From positions 879,600 to 943,599 of the forward strand of contig VXAA01007212.1 of assembly GCA_013399115.1 (NCBI GenBank): a stretch of 64,000 nt of DNA, given 5' to 3'. The notes beneath the pieces were generated by a model. That model searched no databases. It saw nothing but the letters and a program-made list of their open reading frames with translations, and was not told where the DNA came from. Shown here piece after piece: positions 1 through 12,689 of this stretch. The stretch's first letter is position 1, and every line of letters begins with the position of its first letter. This DNA comes from Anseranas semipalmata. Lineage: Eukaryota; Chordata; Aves; Anseriformes; Anseranatidae. A program made the position numbers and the translations under genes.

Positions 1-3000
1 TCCAAGAAACTACAAAAGAGTCATCCCCAAACCCACTCCTTCACAACACGTAGGTGTCCTCAGGGGCAGAGACCCCCTAAGGTCTTTACTAAGGACTCCA
101 ACATGGGGAGAGCGGTCTAACCAGGAGCACCAGCACCTGCGTCCTGGAGCTCCTGGCAGAGAGCTGGGGCATGCAATGGACTGCTGGTTTCCAGTTTCTT
201 CTCTGCACCTTCTCCTCCAGCTCCCAGTGAGGGATATGTGGGGAAGAGAAATCCCTTTTGCTTGATGCTTCTCATGGCATATGAGAAGGCAGTCAGAAGG
301 TGCTTTGGGATTTCTTTGAGCTGCCACAGAGAACTGGCAGCAGGGAGTAACCCGGAGAGGCAGTAACCTACCTCCCCTGTGAGGTGCTGGGCAGCCAAGG
401 AGGGCAGGAGGAGCTCCTGACCTGGAGCGTTAGCGTAAAGCTGATCCGCTTCAAAGGCTGCCAACAGAGGGAAGGGTGGGTGGGGACATCGGCAGGGATG
501 ATGCATTTTCCTCCCTCTGTGTAAAGAGGGGGGAAATGATTCAAGAGCTTCGTTTAAAAATTGCCACGCGTGGCACTGGGAACACCAGTTCACAATCTGA
601 TACACAGCTGGGGAAGTCAGAGACCATTAATAGCTCCTGGACGTTACGTACTGCATGCATCCGCTTCAGGTTTGCAGCAGTGCTTCCGGGTGCTATAGGA
701 AATTCTAATAAATGCATTGATTTTGCTGTGCATATTATATAACACTGCTGCTTTCCTATATTTCCAAATAGGATTGCTATGCTAAAACAATGCCCCAGAT
801 TTTTCAGTCTTAAAAACCCTCAGTGTACTTCTTCCAAATGGTGGAAAAGGGAAAAAATTACAAGGTGGACTTCACAGCCTGTTAAGATTAACAAATGCAG
901 GCTCTGGTAGATGGTGAAGAGATTCAAGGTGAAACTAAGTCTAGGAAACTAGTTTTTATAACTGTGGGTCTCATTCAGAATATTCCCTCCTCCTCTCTTA
1001 AATTGGGATGACAGTCTGGTATGCAGGTGCTGATCATAACAGTGTCACACAATAAGAGGAGGCAATCTGTTAAGCAGTCCCATCCCAAACCCTTTAAAAT
1101 GATGATTTTAAGCACTAATTAGCTAAGAAGCAGGCAGTACAGATCAAAGATCACCTGTATTGTATACTAGGTGTAAAATTCTACTCAGGCAGCATGTTTT
1201 CAAAAGAAACTTCAGTTTTCAAATAATCTTAACCTGGAACTCACACAGACTATGCTTTAAGAGCTGAGTACTGCGCTACCAATGTGCGAGGAAACACGGG
1301 CACTAAGAAACGCCTCCCTGGGAGCAAACACAGATAAAACCTTCACTCAGCCAAGGCTCGTATCTGCAGATGCCGAAGCAGATCACAAATTAATCAGGTT
1401 CCTCAAATGCTAAGGTATGTTACGAGGGCTTGCACTGCTGCTTCAGTCATCAGAGCTGGCATAGCTCTGGCCGGTCTCACAGAGCCCTTCGGCGGCCAAC
1501 CAACGCCGTCTCAGTCGAGCCGCACTGACCAGGGAATTTCCCTCTACGCAAACACTAACTCACTGAAGCTACGACCACATCAGATTGCACGCTCTTCAAG
1601 TAGAGAAACGAGCATCAGGAACGTGGTGCAGCTGACTGACGCCGTCCTGTGCTGCCTTGCCAAGGGTGTATAAAATATCGGCCTAATTTGGTTGGATTTC
1701 ACACTCCCTTTCCAGAGGTGCAAAAGATTACGTCAGGTCTTTGACTTATGTCAGCTTGGACAGCTGCAGCAGAGTCATGGAGCAGTCATGGATGGAGGAA
1801 AGAGACTTGGAAAAAATGCTGTGGGAAGCACTTGCCTGCACTGCAGCCACCCCAGGGCAACATCTGGACTCTCAGAGAAGGAGACGGATGGTTTTGCACC
1901 CAGAAGAATTCATCACTTGCAACAAACTTTTCCATCCAAATGGCTTTGCCTGCACTCACGGCTGGGACCATGACATTTTGGTGGGCCTTTGGGTCCTGCG
2001 TCTGTGAATACCTAGAACAAAAGGGCCCGCAGACCTGGCTTGGACTGCAAGAGGCTACAGTGACAAAGTAAAAACCAACCTTCACAGAGTAGACAAGTCC
2101 AAGTTGCGTGGTTCTTATGGGAGGTCACAGTCCACATGCAAGATTTTGTCCATGGCTAAAAGATCATTAATGAATGCCTTCGACATTACTAGTACACTGA
2201 GCATCACTTTGCAATGTCCCAGAGACTGAAGTACATTTGAAACACGCCAGAATTAAACTAGTCAACTAATTTACCATAAATTCTGCCTATAAACTGTATC
2301 CCACAGGTCTCCATACACAGAGCTTAAACTCTTCATAACGATCAGGCAGCCCACAAAACCTATTACAACTGGAACAATAACACCAGACTCCAATTCTCAG
2401 AACAGTGTGATATGCCATCTTTTGGGTAAATCTCTAGGCATCTGTCCCATAAAAGGCTATGCTTTCAAGACCAATTAGCTCGAGAGAGAAGAAGAGAGAC
2501 TGGTGATGATATACCCCTAAGTAACTAGCAGGAGTTGTTCCAGCAGCTTGATTTAACTATTGGAACTAACTGTAACCAATACCTAATTATGGTTAAGTGT
2601 GGGGATCGTGTCGGATGGAGATGTAGCATTGTACTGTGACACTAAATTTTAGACAGGAATATTGTTAGGTTTAGGTTCTTTTTAAAAAGACTTTTAAAAA
2701 TAGGCTACTATTAGCAAATTTCAAAAGTGTTAATTAAAAAAAGAGGGGGAGAGGGCTCTGAGAGTTTAACATAAGAATATTAAGATTCCCCTACTGTTCA
2801 GTCAATTTTTAAGATAATCTTTTCCATTTCAGAGAGAACGGCTAGCACATTACACAGAGGAACAATAAAATTTTCTACATGCAAAGTGCTGTCAAAGAAG
2901 AGGGTGGAGAGGTGGAAGAAATATTTTTCTCCACATTAACTTCTTTCAGCTACAATAAACCTAGGTGTTTATGTGTACCAATATTTTCAAGCACAAATGC

Positions 3001-6000
3001 AATTGTTTCTTTTATGTCCCTGATTCATCAGGGTAGATAAACTTCTGCCTAACTTAAAGCATGTTGAGTAGCACCATTGACTTTAATGGGATTACTCCTG
3101 TGCTCAAAGTTAGGCACATGTTTAAGGGTTTTCCTGTTTGGTGTCCATGGTTTGCAGGTATTTAAAGGAAAAAGAGATAACTAATTCAGAATAGCAGTTC
3201 TAGGTGTGATCAACAATCCTGTAGAGACAAAGGGCATTATCACAATACATACATAAGGAAACACTGTGAGGAAAAAAAAAAAAAAAGATCTTGACAGGTT
3301 ATGAAAGACTTAACTGGTCACAAAGTGTATTGCTCTAAGAAAACAAAAATCCAAGCAAGTGAGGCTACCAAAAATCTTTATCAGGTTAAATGTGAGACAG
3401 AGATTATGAGGAGCTATAGATCAGAAATAGAAAGACTGTTTTTCTTCCCTCCCCTATGCTTGCCCAGGAATGATTTTCTCTAACTGAAATATGAAAAGTA
3501 AATTGTTTAAAATATCAAAATAAATGAAGGACACAGGAGAGGTAGTAAGTCCATTAGAACCCCAGTGTAAAAGAGGAAACAGGATAAGATTGTTTCATAA
3601 AACTGATTTCTTTACATGAGCCTTCAGAGACGAAGATGAGAATACCTGCCCTGGAATTACTCTTCCCAGATAAAGCAGAATAAGGTTAGAAACCAAGAGG
3701 TAAAAAGCAACAACAACAAAGCAAACAAACGAACAAACATAAAAATCAAGTTTGTGAAATTAAAATGGCTGTAAAGACACCGCTTCCTCAGGTAAATTAA
3801 GTGCATGATGAAGACATCAGTTGTTCCCTGCAGGATGAGGTCCTGTCCCTGTCCACTTCAGGTCCTCAGTGGGGTGTTTGAGCAGGGATAGCTGGTAAGG
3901 ATAGCAATTCATGAAAAGCTCCAGATTTCCAGATCCCAGAAAAGCATGCCCCTCATCTGTACACAAAAGGTGAAAGCCCCAGACCTCTGCAGGGACTAAC
4001 CAGTGTGCCTCGGCCCTGATGCAGAGGCCAGGAACAGCAGCGAGAAAAGCCTGTTTCCTGTCCACAACCATTTGACTCTGGACTCATCTGCAGAAATGCT
4101 AACTAGTGCCATCTGCAGCAACCATTTTTGGTGGGAGAGAAGTCAAGCATTAAGACAGAACAAACTCCAGCTGCATAGACTTCTGAAAAGCTGTCAGCTG
4201 CCAGTGTAGCTTACATTCACAACTAAGCCCTGGACACATTTCAAGTTAGTGACTGGCTCCACGATCTATCATAATCCTTTAAACCACCCAACCATTTAAA
4301 TGATCAGACTTGATCTTGGTTCCAATAATGACCTATTAGGAAATCATTCAAAGAATATTAGGAAGTCTTGAAGGAAAAAACCAAGCAAACAAAAAACCAA
4401 ACAAGCAAACAAAAAATTACAAAGATCAGACAATGTGTAATTCCATAAACACCTTAAGGAAAATTGTCTACCCCATTTTAAGTTGCTTTCTGTGTATTAC
4501 TTTAAAATGTGCTGAAGTAACCTGATGCAAAACAAGATGCTCTTCTTATGCTAGCAGAGCTCCATTCACATCCAGGTTTTCACAAAGTTCCTCAGGAGTG
4601 CATGCATGCACCCATTTTTCTACCTGCACCTTGACATGCTTTCTGTGATACTGTGCTGATCCTGGAATGCTTATGCTGGAGCCCAGCAGAAGCTCAGCAT
4701 GGGCAGATGCAGTCCGCTGGTGGTGGTTTTACTGGGGGCTGAGAATGGCTTACAACTGGATCTCATCAGAAACGGTCTCATTAATTCCTCCCCACCAACA
4801 GAAAATGAAGATTTTGAGCTTGTTGACTCCCTTTACCAGTACACAGCCTGACAACCCTGGACTCAAACTCCCTGATTGCCACCTCCTTTCTAGGGGTGGT
4901 TTAATCCAAGCTCCCTCTTCTTGCTTTTCCTGGGCCCAGCTCTTCACCTTTGCCTTATACTTTGTTCTTGTCCTCATTAGCACTTATTCTACTACACATT
5001 TGGCCAGACTTCTCACAGCAGGTTGAAGTTGAGAGTTCAAGTGAAGGAAGAGCAAGGGCTGGGTTTGATCTGCTGCAAGCTGTTTCAGATGCAAAAGGAT
5101 ATGAAGAAAAGAGTATCACCCCACAAATTGCATTAAATTTCAATTTTCCATTCTTTGATTACATACAATGAGGTCTATTTTATGAACTCATACTCTTCCT
5201 CATATCCAAACGCATTGCTATGGTTGAAGGCAGAATAGATTCAGTCACCTGCCTTCTTGTGGCTGTATTGTATTTTCTGATCATTCACTGGTGGGGTGTT
5301 GCTGGGCCAAGAATCTGTTACTTATTTTGGCACTACTCTCTCACTCCAAATCACTAACACTGACTTACAGTGCTATAAAGTCATAATGATGCAACTGCAG
5401 TAAGTGGTTACATGAATAGGAAGTGTGTATATAAAGTAAAATCAACTCAGCCACTACACCTCTGCTAACACTGTAGCAATTGCTTTTCTGACTCTATCAA
5501 GTATACTCTCACCCTTCATTTCTCATCAGAAGTTCTTTGTTTCTCTGTCTCCTCTTACCACCTATTTCCCACCAGTAGTCATAGCCTGCAATCGAAATAG
5601 AAAAACTCGATATTGTGGGGTGAAAATAAAGCATCAAAACAAGAGTACATCCAAAAAAATAAGTGGCATAAGTCACTAAGTTCCACAGAAACCAAGACTA
5701 TGCTGCTTTCCAAACAGGATATTTTTCACTTTTTATTTTTGGTATGGAGAACCAGCACATACATTTTAGAGAACAGATTTTTTTATATAGAAGATGCTCC
5801 AAACTATAGCTGAACCAAAAACTATCACTTTGCTGCATGATCTCGTCAAAAATTATGTCAGTGGCTTGAATTTCCCCTGCTCCAACTCTGCTTTTGCACC
5901 AAATGAGAGCTGTTTGTTTCCCACTTGGCCTCCATCTTGGGCCACCTCTGTAAGAGAACAGACAGTTCTCACAGCACACACTCGCATCCAAAGACAATTT

Positions 6001-8305
6001 GCATTGTCTCTCTATATAAAAGAGTAATACCATCACCTCTCCTTTGGATCAGCACACGGGAGTGAAGAAAAAAAAAGCTTTTGTGACCTACAAAATCCTT
6101 ACTTGAAATAATTCTCTACGACTTGAGGCCTTTTGGAATGGAAGGGATATATTGTTTTGACTTGATTAAAGCTGAAAAGTTGATTTGACATCCTGTTGTC
6201 AAGGAAACCAATTCACACACAAAAGAAAACAGTTGTGATGGTATCATTCAGACTATTCAAGTGACCTTAGAAAGAAAAAAAGGCTTCAGTTCCAAAGATT
6301 TGTATTCAACTCACTTCACCACTGTAGAAATAAAGATCATTGCTCTTTATGCTTATTGGAAAGCAGTTTTCAATCTGGAAAAAGCAAAATGCCACATCTT
6401 CTTCCAACTGCCAGATCCAATACTTCGCTGGGGCTGTGCACATAAACACACCTACCATTTACTGCCTATTTCAAAGAACCAAAGAAAGAATCACACAGAT
6501 GCACAGAGAAGGAGAAGGAATTTCTTTAATTGACAGGACCATGATAAATACCCCCTGACACATAACACACACCTATTGAACACCAGCTCAGCAAGTAAGG
6601 TTTTAAAATGTCTTCCTTCAACTACAAATCGAGCTTACCTCGAGCACAGCAATGTCTGAGCCCAGCTTTGTTTTCCTGGGAGATATCAAAAGCAGCATTT
6701 ATTCTCTGCCAACATCCCAGATCCCCCACAAATTAAGTTTTTTTCAAGCACACAGTAAATAATATGCAGTTATGCTCAATCTGCTCACTCCTCCTACCTA
6801 CTGGATCCCAAGGAAGCAGAGCTGTCCTGGCTGACCACTACCACCACCATACAGCTTTGCAGCCCATGCAGTCTCCCAGAGGCTTCATTCCCTGACAGCC
6901 ATGGGTAGATTGGAAAAATGAAACTTCCTATCTATCCACTCATAGACAGTAATTATACACCTCTTTCTCCCATGACATAGCCTCTGCCTGGCCAAGTGAA
7001 CAGACAGATGACTAAATAGCAACTTGTCTCAAACTCTGCTTAGAAAAAATAGGCATGATATTAATAAGGAGGGAAATACACTGAGCAATGAATGCCACTG
7101 TTCTTACATTATTGTCATTTAAGGGCATCACACCAAAGGTCACGGAGATAATAAGCCTCAGTCCTTTTCCATTTGTTACACAACATACAAATTGCCACAG
7201 TGTTAATGAATATATTTCTCCATTCCTAGCCAGCCAAGACAATGTATTATTTCCTCTTAGACAAGTACCTAACCCTTAGAATTCATTATTTCCACTGCTT
7301 CTTGCAGCATTTTGTCCTTAGGGCTGAGCATAAATGCCACAAGAAGGCTGTGACTGGAGCATCAAATGCTTTGTATGGCTGAGTCTGACTTCCTTCTGAT
7401 AAAGCTTTTTTTTTTTTTGCTGGAAGAACATCTAAGTGTATTTATATTATTTTTCAAGAAATACACACATACATGTTCATATATGCTCTTTTACAGGTTT
7501 CTCAAAACTCCTGGAGAACAAAGGAAAAAATTTTGATATTGTCTGTACTTTGTGGATATTGCTTAATACTTACATATTGAAGTAATAATTATGCTAGAAA
7601 CACCAACTGACCACAACAATAGATGTTACCATGAAATAAGTGCATTTCCACTTAAAACAATGGCAACTGGAAGGTAGTTCTCAGAAAAGAAATAATGTTC
7701 ACAGAAAGTGGAAGTGCTGGGATGAAGGAATACACTGCTTAAACCCTCTTCACTCCTAATAACCTGCTAAGGGAGCACAGCCGAGCTATAGAGAGAGGAA
7801 TGCCTCTTTTCTAAACTGTACTTAATAGTATTTTAAGTTTAGTATTTTTGCGTAAATATAGACAGCAACAGCTGAACCAAATTCACACTATTTCATAAAC
7901 TAGGTAGGATTATTGTTGTTTTGGTTTTTTTTTGGTTGTTTGTTTAAGACATTAAATTATTATTTCCACTCTTCACCATAAATCTAAAGCATATGTATCT
8001 GAAAAGAGAATATGGATGCTGGTAGCCTTTTATAGTTCTGAAGAAAACTAAACTTTATGTGCATAATTAATATTAGAAAGAGAAGAATGAAGTCCAACAC
8101 CAAATGCTGAACTAAAATAAGCCAAGGCTACTTTCTGCATGTGGTCAAACAACCTCTATCTCTATCACCCAGACTGAAATACTGCTCTCTGAATTTCAGT
8201 GAACATCTTATTGTGGTATGTTTTCCTCTCCCACCCAACAAACCCAAGACAAAGCAAACAGCAAGACCCACAAAAGCAGAAAGCTGAAGGTACAGCTAAG
8301 CTTAC
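1..8305 (-). other. TBXAS1: TBXAS1 intron downstream of the 53-bp exon (partial)
   Basis: This is inferred intron on the minus strand, starting with the GTAAGC donor at 8305. I looked for the next TBXAS1 exon (about 100 bp, YYxGRRM...FTNR) and did not find it, so the intron probably runs past the left edge. Most of the stretch is unique AT-rich sequence with short A or T runs, for example T12 near 7407-7418. The only recognisable element is the foldback repeat at 3021-3141, listed separately. Open frames at 117-605 (minus) and 1692-2085 (both strands) have no recognisable domains, codon bias or splice context. Confidence 0.8.
3021..3141. repeat. Ancient foldback (imperfect palindromic) interspersed repeat
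   Basis: The left arm, 3047-3080, begins GCCTAACTT and ends GCACCATTGA. It pairs imperfectly with the right arm 3081-3115, which ends AAAGTTAGGC. The weaker flanks TAAACTTCT and ACATGTTTAAGG extend the symmetry to roughly 3021-3141. The core CATTGACTTTAATGGGATTACTC resembles a palindromic element I remember as common in turtle, crocodile and bird DNA (CATTGAAGTCAATGGGACTACTC type). That recollection is family knowledge, not a search. The arms suggest a MITE-like DNA transposon relic. The family name is uncertain. Confidence 0.6.
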
Positions 8306-8358
8306 CCACAAACAGGTCCATACTCCGTTATGAGTTTTGTATGGCTTTCCCAAAAGCC
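8306..8358 (-). CDS. TBXAS1: Thromboxane-A synthase (TBXAS1/CYP5A1), 53-bp exon after the hinge exon
   Basis: Seen: on the minus strand an acceptor ...CTTTTACCCAG is followed by 53 bp that read GFWESHTKLITEYGPVCG, the last Gly being split as GG before a GTAAGC donor. Known: mammalian TBXAS1 continues from the hinge exon with GFWES, then a short helix (helix A region of P450s), then YGPLCG. 53 bp is, from memory, the size of CYP3A exon 3. The exon starts in phase 0, exactly compatible with the exon ending at 34631, and leaves two bases of a codon for the next exon. That exon should encode the YYLGRRM-like strand and lie below position 1 or be unrecognised in 1-8305. There is no frameshift, stop or splice-site damage, so the gene looks functional here. 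The two exons are separated by about 26.3 kb. Confidence 0.92.
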
Positions 8359-8755
8359 CTGGGTAAAAGAAAAATATCACAGTATTTTAGAACAGTGCTT
8401 AACAGAAACCCTGTTACACAGTGTTGCTAACACTCACACCAAAGCTCTGAACCTCAGCTAGGAGAGCCAGGGCATTAACTCATAATCTCATCTTTCCCTC
8501 ATTGCCCATCTCTGAAAGGAGAGTCTAATGATGACTGAAGGAGAAAAAAACCTGGAAAGCCATTAAACATGTTTTCAGAGTTCTACACTCCAAAATATGT
8601 TACAATTTCACAATATTTTTGATTAATTTCATGATCGGGGTCCTGACTCATAATTTTATTCCGATAAATGTGTGGATGGAAAAACTGACAGTGAAATTAA
8701 TAACAGAATATATATGACTTACTACACACTAGAGAAATAGAGGGAATGTTGAAAG

Positions 8756-8780
8756 TTTTTTTTCTTTTTTTTTTTTTTTT
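8756..8780. repeat. Poly-T tract
   Basis: A T-rich run of about 25 bases interrupted by one C. It is low-complexity sequence within the intron, with no retroposon body recognised beside it. Confidence 0.9.
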
Positions 8781-9416
8781 GGAATAATGTAACTGAAAAC
8801 AAAACAACCCTGCAAAGTTGGAGTTAGCACAAGGCAGTCCCGTGGGAGATTCTGCAGAATAGTAAGAAGATTTATTTTAACAAACTTTTAGAATTTTCAC
8901 TGTTTCATTTTCATAATTGATGAAAATTGGTATCCATTTATATAAATGTCTGCCACTGTTCTAAATTGTTAGTGTCCTAAATGAATTTAAATTGATTAAT
9001 CTGAAAGAAGGTGTGTAAAATTTATCCCCAAAAGTGAATATAAAGAAATCTGTTTTTAACAAAACTGCAATACTTGAAAATCATACTGCATTGTGCTTGT
9101 AACTTGTCTATGGAAAAATAACACATTTGACTGCATTAATCTGCATTTATATTAATTCAAGAAAGACTTTTGTGATTTATCTTCATTCTTTAGAGAAAAC
9201 TCACTAACAAAGTAGAATACTTACATCTCATATTGAAGCTTTCTTATTTTTAAGATATGCTGCAGAATATTAGCTGGAACAATATGAACTATTATAAATA
9301 CATAAACCACAGACATAACTAAACAAGACCACGTAATGTGTGTATGCATTGAGAGCATTTTACCACACTAAAAAAAAAAATCTGGTAATCAAAAGTAGTT
9401 ACCTCACTTATCACCC

Positions 9417-9439
9417 TTGGGTGCTAATTTAGCACCCAA
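9417..9439. repeat. Near-perfect 23-bp palindrome (11-bp arms, 1-base centre)
   Basis: TTGGGTGCTAA at 9417-9427 is followed by one T and then its exact reverse complement TTAGCACCCAA at 9429-9439. The symmetry stops abruptly at both ends. It could be a fossil foldback element, a dyad protein-binding site or chance. Confidence 0.85.
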
Positions 9440-9796
9440 ATTGGCAAAGCATTTGCCACTACCTCCATTTCTTCTCTCATAAAGCCATTCAGTTATTTTT
9501 TATTCTTAATGTTAGTGGGGGATTTTCTTTGTTTGCTTGTTGTTTTGTGTTTATTTTACTTTTTAATCCTGGAGTTGTATATGTTTATTTTATGGGACAA
9601 AATATCTTCAGGTTAAGGTAAGACCTTTAGATTTTCCTTAAGCAATAAGAAGATAAGACACTATATGGCATATTAGAAAACATGCCAAAGAAAAAAATAA
9701 AATGAAGGAAGAGGTGGTTTAGACGATTGTTGTAAAAATTATATATTCCTACTGAAAAATACCTTGCTGCTAAGGTAAGCAGAAAAGCCTCCTCTG

Positions 9797-9904
9797 TTAT
9801 CACACAACAACTAAGGGGGACAAAGCCTTTGTGGCATGGCAGCTACACACAGCTGACTCAGAGAGGCTTTTATCAGCAGACACGGAGGGAGGGGCAGAGA
9901 TAAG
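9797..9904. promoter_or_regulatory. Candidate intronic enhancer: GATA, E-box and NF-E2/AP-1 motif cluster
   Basis: Within about 110 bp lie TTATCA at 9797-9802, an E-box CAGCTG at 9850-9855 overlapping an NF-E2/AP-1-type GCTGACTCA (TGACTCA at 9854-9860), TTATCA at 9870-9875 and AGATAAG at 9898-9904. GATA factors, TAL1-type E-box binders and NF-E2 act together in megakaryocyte/thrombocyte and erythroid genes, and NF-E2 is reported to be important at the human TBXAS1 promoter. The cluster sits in a TBXAS1 intron about 1.5 kb upstream of the 53-bp exon. Function is inferred from motifs only, and such motifs are short and common. Confidence 0.35.
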
Positions 9905-11409
9905 CGCACGTCCACGCCGACCTGCACTTTGCCACAGCAGGACCTCAGCCTGTGGCTCTATGATCTCAGCATCGCAAAGGCTGCCCCTGGCCTTCTCCCC
10001 CTGTGGGGATCCTGGGGCAGATCCCCCAGCGCCGTTCTGCCGGCAGCCACCCTACACCAGGGGATGCAGGCTCAGTTCATCGGCCCACGCTGGCCGCTTT
10101 GCTCAGGAGAGGGTCCCCAGCCCGCCTGAACACGCTGAGGCACGGGGGCAGCACGTGAGGTAAAACGCTGCGGCTACATGGCGGTGGCACAGCAGAAGCA
10201 GCCCTGCGCTTAGCCCGCTTTTCTCCCGGCCTGGGCCTTCGCCAGGGACATCCCAAACTACAGCCCAAGCCCCCTGGCTAAGCTTCACCCTGGACCGTGA
10301 ACACACGTGTACACGTTGCCCTCGCTGCATCCACCAGCTGTACTCCAGCGAGCCGGCAGGATACCAACATTTACAAGAAGCCTGTGCTTTAAATGATTCA
10401 GTGAAGAAGCCTTCCAGAAAGCCGGCTTCTTGGAAGCACTGCTGGCTCGCTACCATGGCGGGGTCAGGCAGAACACGTTTCAGATCAGGCCTGTTAACCA
10501 ATAACTGGTTTTCCACCTCCAGGTCTCCTAAATGATTGCACTGGCTTAAAATTAACTGTGCCTATTTCCCCCCCCCTCAAAGTGAAAAGTACAAACCCGC
10601 AGGATGGGGGGAGGGAAGGAGTTGAAAAGTAACCAGGAGAGACTATGAGAAAGCACCTTCAGGAGCAGAAGCAGCCCTTGTTCCCTACAGCCCAGGACTC
10701 TCTGATGTGCTGCTCCGCCGTGCCTGTCCCCACCAGCTGCCCTGGTCCCACTGCTGTCCTGGCCCCCCTCTGAGGGCACGTACAGTGCGGTGAGCACCCA
10801 GCAGCACATCTCACCGGGCTGCTGGTGAAACACCAGCACACCGCACGTGCAGGGCCCTGAGAGGTGGCAGTGGCCATGGCTGAGGGAAGGTGTGTGTGCA
10901 TCCTTGTCTGCAACACAGCTGGACAAGGCCACGGATGTGGTCAGGAGACGCGGCTGAGAAGGAAAGGGAGGGTGGAGGAGAAAGCTGGAGGGGGAAGAAG
11001 AAAGTGGTGATGAAGAAAGCCTCACTACAGTTGATAAAAGCTTCAGATTTTCTAGCGTTTCTTTTTTATTCAGTTATAATTTACAATTATAAATCAAAAT
11101 CAACAGCCCTGTCTGAAGTCTCTGCAAGATTTTCCGCTGGCTTCCATAAGCATAACCTTTCAGCTGGATGGAGATGGGGGCATATGAAGGCACTCACATT
11201 TCTCCTATATAGCCATGCGGAAGGCCAATTAACCAATGACCATCCCAAGTACACAGTCAGGGAATATGCCACATTCACAAAGCCCTGCCAGATTTGTATC
11301 ATCATCCCTGAACACGGCTTCCAGTAGACAGGTACCCTGAAAACCTCCTCCTTCTCCTCCTGTGAGTCACGTTTCAAGCACAGCGAGCCTCATAAGTGCT
11401 AAAGGCAAC

Positions 11410-11428
11410 TTTTTTTTTTTTTTTTTTT
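11410..11428. repeat. Poly-T tract
   Basis: A run of about 18-19 T bases followed by AAACACTAG. It is low-complexity sequence, and no retroposon body is recognisable beside it. Confidence 0.9.
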
Positions 11429-11744
11429 AAACACTAGCCAATGTCAATCTGCTCCAAGGGTCATTATTGCAGGTTTGTCCAGGTTAATAATTGCAATTGT
11501 ACTTAATACTTACAGGATAACTAAGTATCTGACCAACACCAGCAACTGTTCTACGTGAAAATGGAGACAAGAGACCTCTCCTCAACTCCCGAAGACCACC
11601 CTTTGGGTGAGCCCAAGGATGAGGAAGCAAACTCATGTGCCTGCTGCAGATGTACCCAGTGGTTTAAACAGCCATAACTCAGGAGCTATAACGATGCAAT
11701 GTAGGGGTTAGGGAATGGAGAACAGGCAAAAATTGAAACAGATG

Positions 11745-11762
11745 TTTTTTTTTTTTTTTTTT
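11745..11762. repeat. Poly-T tract
   Basis: A run of 18 T bases in otherwise unique intronic sequence. Confidence 0.9.
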
Positions 11763-12689
11763 AAGGAAAACAGAAGGAAACTGAAAAGCAAAACAATGCA
11801 CTATATTATGAGATGACACCATGCACATCAGGAGGAACTGTAGCACATTAAACAGTCACTGGTAACAATGAAGTGTAAAAACATAGTAAGTAATACTGTT
11901 CCAAGACAGAAAAATCACTTGACCTTCTCTTTGTCTGGAAGCTGCAGAATATGAATTGTCATCATCAACAGCAACTCAGAGAAGGATTAGGGTGGGGTGG
12001 GAACAACTTGCTGCATGTGGCCCCTACAGTGAGGTACCAGCCTGATAACAGTGCATTATCAAACAAGATAATGCAGGAGTACGAAAAGCTTTTTTCCCCT
12101 GAAGAAAGCATATTTTACAGCATCTGGTACACCATGGAAACAGCAGCTCAAGTGGGCTGACTGCTGCACACCCAGAAGGCTTCTTTGTTTACATGGCTGG
12201 CAGTTGCCTCCCTACAGGGAATTTGCATTCTCCCTTTCCTTAGAGCATGCATCATCGGCTGCATCTGTGGGCAGAACCACTCTCAAGGCCAAATCCTGCT
12301 CTGAGGGATACAGGTGTGGCCCCTGTGGAAGGAAACAGGATCTGGGTCTGCATCAGCAAGAGCAAAATCTGTCCACTGCCAACCATCTATCTTGCGACAC
12401 TGAATATTGAAACTTCAGCCTGTGCGGCATGCAAATCAAAGGGCTTCACAAAAGGACTGGGTGGGCTCAAGTACCCACTTCCCTTTTTCAATAGATTCTG
12501 CCACTCCAAAATGGATCCTTCAGCAGTTTCCTCCTTATTGCATATTCACCTTGCCAGTGCCTCACAATATCAAGAATCTGCAGTAATGTCATCTTCCCTC
12601 CTTGCTGAGAATGGGTGTAGGCACTAAGCCAAAGTTTTCAGAAACATCTAGTAGCATTATGCTTTTTAATTTTGGGGGTATCTAATATA

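Noticed and set aside
117..605. 162-codon minus-strand frame
   Set aside because: No domain or TBXAS1 similarity, and no splice sites that would join it to the known exons.
7012..7242. Minus-strand frame preceded by an AG near 7156, considered as the next TBXAS1 exon
   Set aside because: The encoded residues do not resemble the expected YYxGRRM...FTNR region.
8165..8380. 71-codon minus-strand frame overlapping the 53-bp exon
   Set aside because: It reads the exon in the wrong frame. The TBXAS1 frame ends at the splice donor.
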